This document shows, piece by piece, positions 42,674 through 50,843 of a stretch of 64,000 nucleotides of DNA. The notes under the pieces were generated by a model that saw nothing but the letters and a program-made list of their open reading frames with translations, was not told the origin of the DNA and searched no databases. Source of the DNA: Rhodococcus_F sp040656415 (GTDB lineage Bacteria; Actinomycetota; Actinomycetes; Mycobacteriales; Mycobacteriaceae); the NCBI RefSeq assembly GCF_040656415.1, contig NZ_JBFAMC010000002.1, forward strand, positions 372,001 to 436,000, in the 5' to 3' direction. Both the position numbers and the translations under genes were made by a program. Numbering within the stretch: position 1 is the first letter of the stretch; each line of letters opens with the position of its first letter.

Positions 42674-42934
42674 ATGTCGCATTTGAGTCTCGTCGCAACA
42701 CTCGAGTCGAATCCCGGATCAGAGGAAAAGACACGTACGACGCTCTCGACTCTCGAGGCAGCCACGCGACAGGAAGAGGGTTGTAAGCGATATGACGTGT
42801 TCGAATCGATCTCGGCACCAGGAACATTCGTAGTGGTCGAAGAGTGGGCAGATCCTGGCGCCCTGTCGAGTCACATGTCGTCCGCACATTTCAAGACCGC
42901 CATGGCGGCCCTGGACGGGCATCTGGCGTCCTAG
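42674..42934 (+). CDS. Antibiotic biosynthesis monooxygenase (ABM/YgiN) domain protein
   Basis: An 86-residue single-domain protein with the dimeric ferredoxin-like ABM pattern: VATLESNPGSEEKTRTTLSTL, then EEGCKRYDVFESIS and FVVVEEWADPGALSSHMSS. Members are quinol or cofactor-free monooxygenases, or small heme-related proteins. It stands alone; activity here is not predictable. Confidence 0.85.
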   Translation: MSHLSLVATLESNPGSEEKTRTTLSTLEAATRQEEGCKRYDVFESISAPGTFVVVEEWADPGALSSHMSSAHFKTAMAALDGHLAS

Positions 42935-42996
42935 CCGAGGAGAGGCTGTAGCTTCACCGGCGAGGCTGTGCCGTGACGGGCAGGTCAACGATGCAA

Positions 42997-43028
42997 AACG
43001 CCCGGCCGGATAGTCTCGGCCGAGCGTT
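42997..43028 (-). terminator. Terminator of the secreted protein gene at 43080
   Basis: Twelve-base arms with one mismatch (AACGCCCGGCCG / CGGCCGAGCGTT) and an eight-base loop. Read on the minus strand the stem is followed by TTTTGC. It lies 50 bases after the stop. Confidence 0.75.
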
Positions 43029-43079
43029 CCGCACGGTTCAGCAATTATCTACAACACGGTCAGCGTTGCGGTTGGTGGG

Positions 43080-43709
43080 TCAGCTGCTGCCCAGCGAACC
43101 GAAGAGCTTGTCGAGGCCGAGGCTGCCGAGGGAGCCGGTTGATTCCTCGACGGTTACCTCGATCGGCTCGATCGCGGCGGGCTCACCTTCGGGGTCAGCG
43201 CAATCTGCTATGACAAGGTAGTCGCCCGGCCCGAGACCTTCGGCTGTGTAGGTCGTGGTGTCGCCTTCGCGTGTCCACTCGTACGTCTCCGGATCGAAAT
43301 CCTCCGGCCACACGGCGGCGTCGGGGTCCGTGAGGTCAGCGTCGGCCTTGAAGAGAATGGCACCGCAGTAGGTTTCGACGGTGTTGGGATTCTCCAGATC
43401 AATGATCACAGTAGTGCCTTCGACCTCTGCTTCCACCAGAGGCGGCAAGATACCACCACTATCGCCGCCGGCCGAGCCGCTGACGCTGCCGTCGGCCGAC
43501 CCGCTGACGATGCCGTCGACCGACCCGCTGACGATGCTCACACTGCCAAGGCTTCCTAGGGCCATGCTCCCGACGGCCAGGCTGCCGATACCCAGGCTGC
43601 CGACACTGCCGGTTTCTGCAGCGGCGATGCCGGATGTGGCGATTCCGGTGATTGCAGCGAGAGCGATGCCGCCGGTAATTCGCTTGACGATGGTGTTGGT
43701 CTTGCTCAC
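43080..43709 (-). CDS. Secreted protein with Ser-Leu-Gly repeats at both ends
   Basis: A 209-residue protein from GTG 43707-43709. Signal peptide to about residue 31 (GGIALAAITGIATSGIAAAE). Next is a repetitive stretch (about 32-85) of SLGIGSLAVGSMALGSLGS and SVSGSADG type. A beta-rich domain follows with two cysteines (TYCGAILF, IADCADPEG), and the C-terminus ends TGSLGSLGLDKLFGSLGSS. It belongs with the other Ser-Leu-Gly tailed exported proteins of this window. Function unknown; location probably the cell envelope. Confidence 0.82.
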   Translation of the reverse strand: MSKTNTIVKRITGGIALAAITGIATSGIAAAETGSVGSLGIGSLAVGSMALGSLGSVSIVSGSVDGIVSGSADGSVSGSAGGDSGGILPPLVEAEVEGTTVIIDLENPNTVETYCGAILFKADADLTDPDAAVWPEDFDPETYEWTREGDTTTYTAEGLGPGDYLVIADCADPEGEPAAIEPIEVTVEESTGSLGSLGLDKLFGSLGSS

Positions 43710-44053
43710 TAAGTCCCCTTAGATTCCTTTGTTGTGGAGCTTGCCAGTCGGGCATGTTACCCGGATTCTGTGGTCCCGCAGGACTTTCACGAAATCTTTG
43801 TATTTCAGTCTAATTCGCAGCCAGCGGCCTGTTGACGAGGGGCATTGGACGGAGTGCTCGGCGGAGGATTCCCATGTTTCGGTGGGCTGCCGCTTCGTCG
43901 GCGCGGCCGCCGGTAGCGGGCCGAGACGCGAAACGCTCGACCAGGAAAATCCCGGCCGAGCGTGTGATGTCATCTACCGACCGTCTCCAACACGGTCAGT
44001 CTTGCTGCTGGCCGGTCAGCTGTCGGAGCTGCCGGTTCAGCCGCGCACAAACA
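43710..44053. other. Gap with a decayed copy of a secreted-protein gene end
   Basis: The bases 43985-44035 resemble 43048-43090, the end and trailer of the gene at 43080 (shared core CAACACGGTCAG...TTGC and GGTCAGCTG), in the same orientation. A hairpin like the one at 42997 lies at 43931-43963. Read on the minus strand it ends G-S-S-D-S-stop. This looks like the last codons and terminator of a lost paralogue. The left part probably holds the promoter of the 43080 gene. Confidence 0.45.
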
Positions 44054-44845
44054 TTATTGTCCCGGCGATGCTTCGGGCGTCATGATGCTGAAGACGGCAC
44101 CCTGCGGGTCGGCTACGCCGGCCATCCGTCCGACGGTGGGGATGGTCACCGCTTCTTCCACGATCGTGCCGCCGAGCTCGACGACTTTCGCGGCGCTCGC
44201 ATCGACGTCATCGACCGCGAAGTACACCCGCCAGTGGTTCGGGGTGCCTTCCTCTGCTGGACGAGTGCATCCGCCGACCTGTTCCTCACCCGCGTGCAGA
44301 ACGGTGTACGTGTCGCCCGAGCCCATGGGCATCTGCGATGTCGAAAGCCCGACGACGCTGCCGTAGAAGGCGGCGGCCATGTCGACGTCGCCTGTTACCA
44401 GCTCGTTCCAGATACATGCACCCGGATCTCCGACCAGGGTGGCGCCGATGTGCTTGTTCGCTTGCCATAATCCGAAAGTCGCGCCGGTCGGATCGGCTAC
44501 GAATGCCATACGGCCCGCCTCGGTGACGTCGAATGGGGGCATCAGAACCTGACCTCCGGCGTCGGCTACTTTGCGGACAGTGTCGTCGACATTGTCGACG
44601 GCGATGTAGGTGTTCCACATCGCCGGAACACCTGCGTTCGCGGCGTTCGGTGATTGGGGTGCGATGGCCGCAACGTTCTCGCCGCGCACAGTGGCCATCG
44701 AATAGACGGGACCGTCAGGCATCGGTTGGTCGTCGTACTCCCACCCGAGGAGTTCGGAGTAGAACGTCTTCGCTGCAGCCTGGTCGGTGGTCTGCACGTC
44801 GACCCAGTTCGGTGTTCCCTGGGCGTATTCCGACTTGATGGGCAT
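44054..44845 (-). CDS. Two-domain VOC (glyoxalase/bleomycin-resistance fold) protein
   Basis: A 263-residue protein with two VOC modules. The first is about 8-125 (PNWVDVQTTDQAAAKTFYSE, LLGWEYDD, VADPTGATFGLWQ) and the second about 135-258 (IWNELVTGDVDMAAAFYGS, VADPQGAVFSIM). Such tandem proteins are common in actinobacteria, with metal-dependent or binding roles mostly undefined. It is the third gene of the ArsR-led operon, 24 bases after the SRPBCC/DinB gene. Confidence 0.9.
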   Translation of the reverse strand: MPIKSEYAQGTPNWVDVQTTDQAAAKTFYSELLGWEYDDQPMPDGPVYSMATVRGENVAAIAPQSPNAANAGVPAMWNTYIAVDNVDDTVRKVADAGGQVLMPPFDVTEAGRMAFVADPTGATFGLWQANKHIGATLVGDPGACIWNELVTGDVDMAAAFYGSVVGLSTSQMPMGSGDTYTVLHAGEEQVGGCTRPAEEGTPNHWRVYFAVDDVDASAAKVVELGGTIVEEAVTIPTVGRMAGVADPQGAVFSIMTPEASPGQ

Positions 44846-44869
44846 GACAATTCCTTTCCGTGTGAGAGT

Positions 44870-45850
44870 TCAAGCCGTCGGGAGTGGACGACCGGTGTAG
44901 GCGATCAGACGCTCGAGAGCGTCGGTTGTGTGCTCCACAGGAATCGCATCCGCGAAGCCTGTTCCTGTGCGGTCTCCCGTTGGGATTATTGTGCGAGCCA
45001 ATCCGAGGACGTATTCGGCGAGGGCAGGCTCGACTACCACATCGCGATCTACTGCCTCAGCGAAATCCCATGCATGAACAAGGAATTCGAGCGATAGAAC
45101 GCCGACCAACATGGTTGCGGGCATGTGGCTCGAGCCGAGCGGCGCCGCTCCCTCCAGGCCTCGACGCTGCCAAGCCTCCAATGCGGGCTGAGCGGCGTCT
45201 GCGATTCGGGTTTCGAGTGGTTTTGTCGCGTCGTCGTCGATATCGGCGCCCGCGGCACCTCCGAGATTCGTGATCGACCGGATGAGGTGTTCTGTCAATT
45301 GCGAGACCGTGAACTCGGTGCACGGGGTCTGCCTCGACATGTCCTCGTCCGTGAAATCACGCGATACCCGTTGCATGACAGCCAATGCTGCTTCAGCGCA
45401 TGATAGTTCGTCCAGTGAATCGGGTACTGCTGCCCACTCGTCAGGACCGGCGTCCCCCGTTGCCGCGGCAGCGACGAGACGGCCCAGGTAGTGGTTCCAG
45501 CCCTCTGCGTGACGGGCGGCCTGAACTTCGTCGAGGCCCTGATGGACCAGTCGCACCTCGGTCCCGCCCGCGGTGGGCGTCAGCGTTACCGTGACCGTCG
45601 ACGACCCAGGCGGAAGTTGGTCGTCACCTTCCCACCCCCACGTAAAGACCACGCGACGACCGGGTTCGAGTTCGCGGACGATGCCCGCGGCTGAATGTCC
45701 GGGAACGATGGTCCATCGGTATTCGCCGCCCGCACGTAGATCGACGCGGGCCGCGATGGCTTGCCATCGACGTAGTCGTTCGGGTCTGGTGATGAGGTCG
45801 AACGTGGCGTCCGGGTCCAACGGGACGATGACTGTCTTGTCGAAAGGCAT
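44870..45850 (-). CDS. SRPBCC (AHSA1-like) domain fused to a mycothiol-type DinB domain
   Basis: A 326-residue fusion. Residues 1-125 are an AHSA1/START-like fold (TRPERLRRWQA, GEYRWTIVPG, VVFTWGWEG, and a TLTPTAGGTEVRLVHQGL strand pair). Residues 145-326 are a TIGR03086-type DinB helical domain (PCTEFTVSQLTEHLIRS, SLEFLVHAWDFAEAV) with His residues suited to bind metal. DinB proteins of this class use mycothiol as thiol cofactor in actinobacteria. Second gene of the operon, 23 bases after the ArsR gene. Confidence 0.88.
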   Translation of the reverse strand: MPFDKTVIVPLDPDATFDLITRPERLRRWQAIAARVDLRAGGEYRWTIVPGHSAAGIVRELEPGRRVVFTWGWEGDDQLPPGSSTVTVTLTPTAGGTEVRLVHQGLDEVQAARHAEGWNHYLGRLVAAAATGDAGPDEWAAVPDSLDELSCAEAALAVMQRVSRDFTDEDMSRQTPCTEFTVSQLTEHLIRSITNLGGAAGADIDDDATKPLETRIADAAQPALEAWQRRGLEGAAPLGSSHMPATMLVGVLSLEFLVHAWDFAEAVDRDVVVEPALAEYVLGLARTIIPTGDRTGTGFADAIPVEHTTDALERLIAYTGRPLPTA

Positions 45851-45873
45851 CAGCTGTCTCCTTTGGATGCTGC

Positions 45874-46185
45874 CTATTCGGTGGCGTCCTCGACCAAGCG
45901 GCGGAGTTCGTCGATCCAGAACGAGTCGAACAACGCCCGGAGTTGCGAGAGCCCTTGGGGGTCGAGTCGGTAGTACCTGAAGCGTCCGTCTTTTCGTGAA
46001 GTCACCAACCCCGCCTCGGTGAGCACTTTGAGGTGTTGCGATATCGCAGACCGGCTCGCCGGGAAGTGCTCGGCAAGACAGTTGACGGTCTGTTCCCCCG
46101 ATGTCAGCAGTTGCATCAGACGTCTCCGTGTGGGTTCAGCCGCAACTGCCAACTGATCGAGCACATCAAATACGTTAGTGACCAC
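45874..46185 (-). CDS. ArsR-family regulator
   Basis: A 103-residue winged-helix protein (LAVAAEPTRRRLMQLLTSGE, FPASRSAISQHLKVLTEAG, VTSRKDGRFRYYRLDP). No cysteine metal site, so it belongs to the group that pairs with SRPBCC genes. The start is uncertain: GTG 46185 is chosen, TTG 46200 is possible. The operator palindrome at 46173-46190 overlaps the first codons, so the protein probably blocks its own promoter or early transcript. Confidence 0.88.
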   Translation of the reverse strand: MVTNVFDVLDQLAVAAEPTRRRLMQLLTSGEQTVNCLAEHFPASRSAISQHLKVLTEAGLVTSRKDGRFRYYRLDPQGLSQLRALFDSFWIDELRRLVEDATE

Positions 46186-46190
46186 TAACG
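46173..46190. promoter_or_regulatory. ArsR operator palindrome
   Basis: CGTTAGTG-AC-CACTAACG, perfect 8-bp arms around two bases, overlapping the start of the ArsR gene. A dyad of this length is usual for ArsR dimers. Confidence 0.75.
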
Positions 46191-46328
46191 CATACTGCAA
46201 GGGTCTGGCATCGAAGGTGCCCAGTTGAACTGCACACCTGTCACAAACCCTCTACTCTCTTGTTGACCGCTTGCGTTCTGCATTGCGGGGTCGGGGGAAC
46301 TCACCGTCCTGAGAAGAGAGGTACCTTC

Positions 46329-47330
46329 ATGCGCCGACACGCATCCGCAGCTCTCGGTTTGGCAGTGTCTCTCGCCCTTCTGGGGCCAGGGTTCACTGCT
46401 GCCGCCGAAACTGCGCCTGCTCCGTTCGCAGCTCCGGAAAGCGGGGTTGCGAGCGTCGACGACATCGTGAAGCTCACCGACACTCGTAGTGCCATATTCG
46501 TCAACTCTCCGGCCATGGGCCGCGTGATTCAGGTACAGGTCTTGCATCCGGCCAGTGGTGGGCCGCGCCCCTCTCTCTACTTGCTTGACGGTGTCAGTGC
46601 CGGTGAGGAGTCGAATTTCCAGGAGAGCACCTGGACACAGAAGACCGATGCCGTTCAGTTCTTCGCGGACAAGAACATCAATGTAGTGCTACCGGTGGGT
46701 GGCACTGCGAGCTACTACACAGACTGGTTACAGCCCGACCCCACACTCGGCGTCAACCAGTGGGAGACGTTCCTGGCCGAAGAACTTCCTCCGATCATCG
46801 ATGCGAACTTCAGCGGAAACGGAGTCAACGCTGCTGCGGGAGTATCGATGGGGGCGATGGGCGCGGCCAATCTCGTCACTCGGCACCCAGACCTCTACAC
46901 AGGCCTAGCCTCCTACAGCGGCTGCCTGGACAACACACACCCGGGCACGCGCGAGTCGGTTCGCGGGACCGTCGCATACAAGGGAGGGGACCCGGAAAAC
47001 ATGTGGGGTCCCGACAGCAATCCCGCCTGGGTCGAGCATGACCCCCTGGCAAATGCCGAAGCCCTGCGTGGAAAGCATATTTATGTCTCGACGGGCAACG
47101 GACTCCCGGGGCCGTACGAGATCGGGACCGACCCGTGGTCGACGATTGCGATCGGCGGTCCTCTCGAGTTGGCGACGAACCTCTGCACCCCGCTGTTCCA
47201 GGATCGCCTGGCTCAACTCGGCATCCCCGCGACATTCATCTACCGCCCCTACGGCACACATTCGTGGCCGTACTGGCAGGACGAACTACGGACTTCGTGG
47301 CCCGTTCTGCAGCAGGCGCTCGGAGTCTGA
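46329..47330 (+). CDS. Antigen 85-family trehalose mycolyltransferase
   Basis: A 333-residue exported esterase. Signal peptide 1-26 (LAVSLALLGPGFTAAAE). The nucleophile is Ser173 in AAGVSMGAMGA, the catalytic His in YGTHSWPYW, and early segments IQVQVLHPASGG and SLYLLDGVS match the antigen 85 fold. It moves mycolic acids between trehalose mycolates and arabinogalactan outside the membrane. Start ATG 46329 has a GAGAGG site. Its presence shows a mycolic-acid envelope. Confidence 0.93.
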   Translation: MRRHASAALGLAVSLALLGPGFTAAAETAPAPFAAPESGVASVDDIVKLTDTRSAIFVNSPAMGRVIQVQVLHPASGGPRPSLYLLDGVSAGEESNFQESTWTQKTDAVQFFADKNINVVLPVGGTASYYTDWLQPDPTLGVNQWETFLAEELPPIIDANFSGNGVNAAAGVSMGAMGAANLVTRHPDLYTGLASYSGCLDNTHPGTRESVRGTVAYKGGDPENMWGPDSNPAWVEHDPLANAEALRGKHIYVSTGNGLPGPYEIGTDPWSTIAIGGPLELATNLCTPLFQDRLAQLGIPATFIYRPYGTHSWPYWQDELRTSWPVLQQALGV

Positions 47331-47337
47331 TCGCGCC

Positions 47338-48414
47338 CTAACGACCGACTGGGACGCGCGCAGTCGAGAGGGCATCGTCGCTCGCCGCAAACGCGAGGAA
47401 CGCGTCGTTCTCATGGGGGTCGCCGATCGTGATCCGCACCCCGTCTCCGTCGTAGGGCCGCAGCAGCACGCCGGCTTCAGCGCTCGCCTCTGCGAACGGC
47501 ACGGACTGCGTGCCCAACGGGAGGTAGACGAAGTTTGCCGACGATTCGGCGACCTCGTAGCCGGCCGACAGGAGGGCGTCGCGCACCCGGTTCCGTTCAG
47601 CGATGACGCCGTCGGTGCGGGCCAGGAGTTCGTCGGACACTCCCAGCGAGGCGATCGCTGCGGACTGCGCAACGGAGTTGACCGCGAACGTGATGTGCAC
47701 CTTGCTGAGTGCGGCGATTATTGCAGGGTCCGCGACGGCGTATCCCACGCGGATTCCAGCCAGGCCGTAAGCCTTGGAGAAGGTACGAAGAACCACCAGG
47801 TTGGGGTGGTCCGGGAGCAGTGCGATGCCGTCGACATCGGAGCGGTTGTACTCGAAGTAGGCCTCGTCGAGTGCCACGAGAATGTGCTCGGGAACAGCGT
47901 CGAGAAATCGTTCGAGTTCGTCCTTGGTGAGCGCGGTGCCGGTCGGGTTGTTGGGGTTGCACACGAAGATCAACCGGGTGCGGTCTGTGATCGCGGCCAG
48001 CATCGCATCGAGGTCATGACCGTAATCCGGCGTGAGCGGAATTCGCACCGGTATGGCGCCCGCCACCAGAGTAACCACGGGGTAGGCCTCGAACGATCGC
48101 CACGCGAAGACGACCTCGTCTCCGTCTTTGCAGGTGGCTTGAACCAATTCCTGGCACAAACTTACCGAGCCGCAACCCGCAGCGATGTTTGCCGAAGGTA
48201 CGCCGAGATGGTCTGCCAGTGCCGCAATCAGGGCAATGTGACCGTTGTCCGGGTATCGGTTGGCGATGTCGACAGCGCCGTCGATGGCCTTCCGCACACT
48301 GGGTAATGGGCCCAGAGTGGTTTCGTTGCTGGCGAGCTTGATCGCACCCGGAAAAGACTTGCCGGGCACATAGGCCGGGAGAGTTTCGAGATCTGTCCTG
48401 GTTATCTTAGTCAC
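47338..48414 (-). CDS. pat: Aromatic amino acid / histidinol-phosphate aminotransferase
   Basis: A 358-residue class I/II aminotransferase. It has LASNETTLGPLPS near the start, CGSVSLCQELVQA, VCNPNNPTGTALT, the PLP lysine in RTFSKAYGLAGIRVGY, and the C-terminal Arg in DGVRITIG. The family covers HisC2/Pat of actinobacteria, which make phenylalanine or histidinol phosphate; the exact substrate cannot be settled by eye. GTG 48412-48414 is the start that gives the normal length. Convergent with the mycolyltransferase gene, seven bases apart. Confidence 0.88.
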   Translation of the reverse strand: MTKITRTDLETLPAYVPGKSFPGAIKLASNETTLGPLPSVRKAIDGAVDIANRYPDNGHIALIAALADHLGVPSANIAAGCGSVSLCQELVQATCKDGDEVVFAWRSFEAYPVVTLVAGAIPVRIPLTPDYGHDLDAMLAAITDRTRLIFVCNPNNPTGTALTKDELERFLDAVPEHILVALDEAYFEYNRSDVDGIALLPDHPNLVVLRTFSKAYGLAGIRVGYAVADPAIIAALSKVHITFAVNSVAQSAAIASLGVSDELLARTDGVIAERNRVRDALLSAGYEVAESSANFVYLPLGTQSVPFAEASAEAGVLLRPYDGDGVRITIGDPHENDAFLAFAASDDALSTARVPVGR

Positions 48415-48475
48415 CAGGCGATTATGCGCCTCTTGATAGGCTGCGCCGCGGTCTGCTTCGTGCCAAGGTGGTGGC

Positions 48476-49201
48476 ATGTCGGGATTTTTCAAGGACACCG
48501 CAGCTCTGCGGGCGGTCGAGGACGCACCTGCAAGCCCGCAGGCCGATGTCCCGCTCACCGCGATAGAGCCGGATGGTCCTGCTCGGGGCGGGATCGTCAT
48601 CCTGCACGAGTCGCGCGTCTTCGGTGAACCACTCCTCGATCTGATGCGGATGCTTGCACTCGAGGGGTGGTTGGTGGTTGCGCCGAATCTCTTCTTCCGC
48701 GAACCGGCACACGGTGAGGCCGAAGTCTTCGGCGAATCGTTGTTCGAGGATTTCGACGCCACCTTCGACTGGCTGATCTCGCGCGGCATATATTCCGATT
48801 GTGTCGGGGTGCTCGGTTTCGACGATGCGGGCACTGCGGCACTTCTCGTCGCCACGAACCGTCCTGTCGGCGCCGCCGTGAGCGTCGCTGCCCGCGGGAT
48901 CGTCGAACCGTTGTCGGCGGAGGCTCCGGCGTTGGTAGAGGCGGCGCCCAGTCTGAAGGCTCCGTGGCTGGGTCTGTACGGAGAGGACGATCCGTCCACC
49001 CCCCTAGAGCACGTCGAGTTGTTGCGTGAGGCCACCGCCAAGTCCGAGGTCGCGTCGCTCGTCGTGAGTTACACCGGACTAGCGCACCGTGCGGACGAGC
49101 CTCCCCAGGTTCCCGATGGGCAAGAAGACGACCCGATTGGACAGGCCATCATCGACGCCCAACGACGGATCTTCGACTGGTTCGACAGCCACCTGCGATG
49201 A
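48476..49201 (+). CDS. Dienelactone-hydrolase-like protein without the usual nucleophile
   Basis: A 241-residue alpha/beta-hydrolase of the dienelactone hydrolase group (IVILHESRVFGEPLLDLMRML, WLVVAPNLFFREP, LGLYGEDDPSTPLEHVELL, and a late AHRADEPPQ with the His). At the nucleophile elbow the usual G-F-C-x-G-G reads G-F-D-D-A-G, so Cys/Ser is replaced by Asp. It may be a non-hydrolytic relative. Divergent from pat. Confidence 0.85.
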   Translation: MSGFFKDTAALRAVEDAPASPQADVPLTAIEPDGPARGGIVILHESRVFGEPLLDLMRMLALEGWLVVAPNLFFREPAHGEAEVFGESLFEDFDATFDWLISRGIYSDCVGVLGFDDAGTAALLVATNRPVGAAVSVAARGIVEPLSAEAPALVEAAPSLKAPWLGLYGEDDPSTPLEHVELLREATAKSEVASLVVSYTGLAHRADEPPQVPDGQEDDPIGQAIIDAQRRIFDWFDSHLR

Positions 49202-49296
49202 GGTTGAGACTCGGCGATGACCAGCCGTTTTGTCTTGCGCTGGAAAGGTGTGTAATCTTTCGCTCCGGCGGTCCGAAGGGATCGGAACCACCCCAG

Positions 49297-49388
49297 GGAG
49301 GCGTGCCAGAGCGGCCGAATGGGACTCACTGCTAATGAGTTGTCCCTTTTGCGAGGGACCGGAGGTTCAAATCCTCTCGCCTCCGCCA
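49297..49388 (+). tRNA. tRNA-Ser(GCU)
   Basis: Acceptor GGAGGCG pairs with CGCCTCC (49378-49384), with CCA encoded (49386-49388). The anticodon arm ACTCA-CTGCTAA-TGAGT gives GCT. A long variable arm is present, as in serine tRNAs. Confidence 0.96.
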
Positions 49389-49429
49389 TACCGGTAGTAG
49401 TTGACCGGTAAGCGAAAACTGAATACTTC

Positions 49430-49502
49430 GCGCCCGTAGCTCAACGGATAGAGCACTTGACTACGGATCAAGAGGTTAGGGGTTCGAATCCCTTCGGGCG
49501 CA
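49430..49502 (+). tRNA. tRNA-Arg(ACG)
   Basis: GCGCCCG pairs with CGGGCGC. The anticodon arm CTTGA-CTACGGA-TCAAG gives ACG. The T-arm AGGGGTTCGAATCCCTT is standard. The 3' part from 49469 is copied at 53866, defining island 2. Confidence 0.96.
49469..49497 (+). repeat. Left repeat of island 2 (tRNA-Arg 3' half)
   Basis: Twenty-nine bases identical to 53866-53894. The likeness continues another 28 bases through the acceptor end and the start of the terminator, with only three mismatches. Confidence 0.82.
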
Positions 49503-49508
49503 CACCGG

Positions 49509-49544
49509 AAAGCCCTGGTAGAGACTGTTTCTATCAGGGCTTTT
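49509..49544 (+). terminator. Terminator after tRNA-Arg(ACG)
   Basis: AAAGCCCTGGTAG pairs with CTATCAGGGCTTTT (one G-T pair) around a nine-base loop, ending in a T-run. A similar copy follows the partial tRNA at 53904-53940. Confidence 0.85.
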
Positions 49545-49556
49545 CTGTATTTTCGG

Positions 49557-49724
49557 ATGCTCCCAGCCCGCCGCAGTGCCACCGCGTCGGAGGACCGCGA
49601 CGCACTGCGACGCCGCGTCATCGAACTGGCCGACGAGGGAATGTCGAAGCGCGCCATCGCCCGCGAAGTTGGAACCTCCGAGGCGACGGTGCGACGCATG
49701 CTCGCCCAGGCCGTCGCACTCTGA
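49557..49724 (+). CDS. 55-residue helix-turn-helix protein
   Basis: ATG 49557 to TGA 49722-49724. RRRVIELADEGMSKRAIARE and VGTSEATVRRMLAQ form a resolvase/HTH_23-like helix-turn-helix that fills the whole protein. It stands directly after the tRNA-Arg terminator at the left end of island 2, where small DNA-binding or excisionase-type genes often sit. No clear ribosome site; it could be a fragment of a larger gene. Confidence 0.5.
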   Translation: MLPARRSATASEDRDALRRRVIELADEGMSKRAIAREVGTSEATVRRMLAQAVAL

Positions 49725-49736
49725 CGCACCGACGAG

Positions 49737-49761
49737 ACGCCCCGCCCTTGGGTCGGGGCGT
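49737..49761. terminator. Hairpin between the small HTH gene and the secreted protein gene
   Basis: ACGCCCCG pairs with CGGGGCGT (49754-49761) around a nine-base loop, followed by TTTCGTT. It suits the plus-strand HTH gene and lies just past the end of the convergent gene at 49782, so it may serve both. Confidence 0.65.
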
Positions 49762-49781
49762 TTCGTTGTCGTGTCTGTGGA

Positions 49782-50231
49782 TCAGCTACCGAAGATCGAA
49801 CCCAGTGAACCCAGTGAACCGGCTGCGCGGCCGACAGTGATCGTGGTCGGGTCGGCAGTCACACGCGAGGACAGCTTTTCGGTGCCCCACTCCTTGCCCC
49901 AACCACCGTTGGTCGGGGCGCACAACCAATCGATCTGATAGTCGCCGGGGCCGACCTCTACATCGTCCCAACTGGAGTTGTTGGCGAGGACTGTCCGGTG
50001 GGATTTGTACTCGAAGAAGGGTAAGGGTTCGGTGTTGCCTGTCGCGACCCAATCGCAGGACAGCATGTAGGGGGTGTTATTGGTGAAGGTCACGATGATG
50101 AGGGTCTTGTCGTAGATGGTCGCCGAGAGGGTGACGTCCTCGGGTGCTGCGGTGGCCGGTGCCGCGAAGGTGGTAGCGAGGAGGGGGGCGGCGATCACTG
50201 CGGTCATCGCGGCGCGAACTGATGTCTTCAA
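49782..50231 (-). CDS. Secreted protein with Ser-Leu-Gly tail (island 2)
   Basis: A 149-residue protein from TTG 50229-50231, matching the TTG starts of the island 1 paralogues. Signal peptide MKTSVRAAMTAVIAAPLLAT cleaved near ATA. The mature part starts APEDVTLSATIYDKTLIIVTF, with two cysteines (LSCDWVATG, IDWLCAP) and a DYQIDWLC strand like DGSYQVDWFC of the gene at 34339. The tail is AAGSLGSLGSIFGS. Same family as the two genes in island 1. Function unknown. Confidence 0.83.
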   Translation of the reverse strand: MKTSVRAAMTAVIAAPLLATTFAAPATAAPEDVTLSATIYDKTLIIVTFTNNTPYMLSCDWVATGNTEPLPFFEYKSHRTVLANNSSWDDVEVGPGDYQIDWLCAPTNGGWGKEWGTEKLSSRVTADPTTITVGRAAGSLGSLGSIFGS

Positions 50232-50241
50232 CGTTCTTCTT

Positions 50242-50839
50242 TCATCGGGTGGTGCTGTGCGGGGGCTGATGATGCCATAGATACCGACAAGGTCGGGGTG
50301 TGGAGGGTCGGTGCGTGGGCGCCTCGGATACGACGACGTCTGCCGATCCGATTTCCGCGCGCAATTCTTGTGCGATTGCCTGCATTTCGGTTGGGTGCTC
50401 GAGAAAGTCCTGAAGAACTTCCTTGTCTGAAACACTCGCATTCGTGGGCCGTCCAGGGTCGAACCGGAGGGGGCGAGGTTCGCCGTTTTCCGCGCGATCC
50501 CATTCGGGTTCCGGTGCTTCGCGTTACGTTCTTCGATTGGTGAAACCGCGCTCGCTGCAATAGTGCCGACAACTCAATTACCCGGTCATCCGTCGCGTCC
50601 AGCTTTTTCCATTGGTTTTGTATGACAAGGTCGCAAAGAAGAATTGTCTCCCCTCGCACCCAGTCCAGGAGGGGTTCAGGGTGCGGCACCTCGAAGCCAA
50701 GGCTGCATAGCTTTTGCGCGACCGCTTTCCTACCTGACAACTCGTCTTGCTCAGCGGCTCTCGGCGCGTACGCCCAGTCACTGATTCTCTCCCGCCTTGG
50801 GTTGGCAGCGGATTGAGAACGGGAGCGCTCGGCCGACAT
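50242..50839 (-). pseudogene. Unknown gene with one frameshift
   Basis: From ATG 50839 the reading is protein-like for about 107 residues (GRKAVAQKLCSLGFEVPHPE, LLCDLVIQNQWKKLDATDDR, VIELSALLQRARF). It then turns into Arg/Pro/Ser-rich off-frame sequence. Shifting one base near 50520 restores sense: EPEWDRAENGEPRPLRFDPG, then DKEVLQDFLEHPTEMQAIAQ, to a TGA at 50242. Together about 198 residues. No family recognised. Either a recent indel or a sequence error. Confidence 0.45.
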
Positions 50840-50843
50840 GTGG

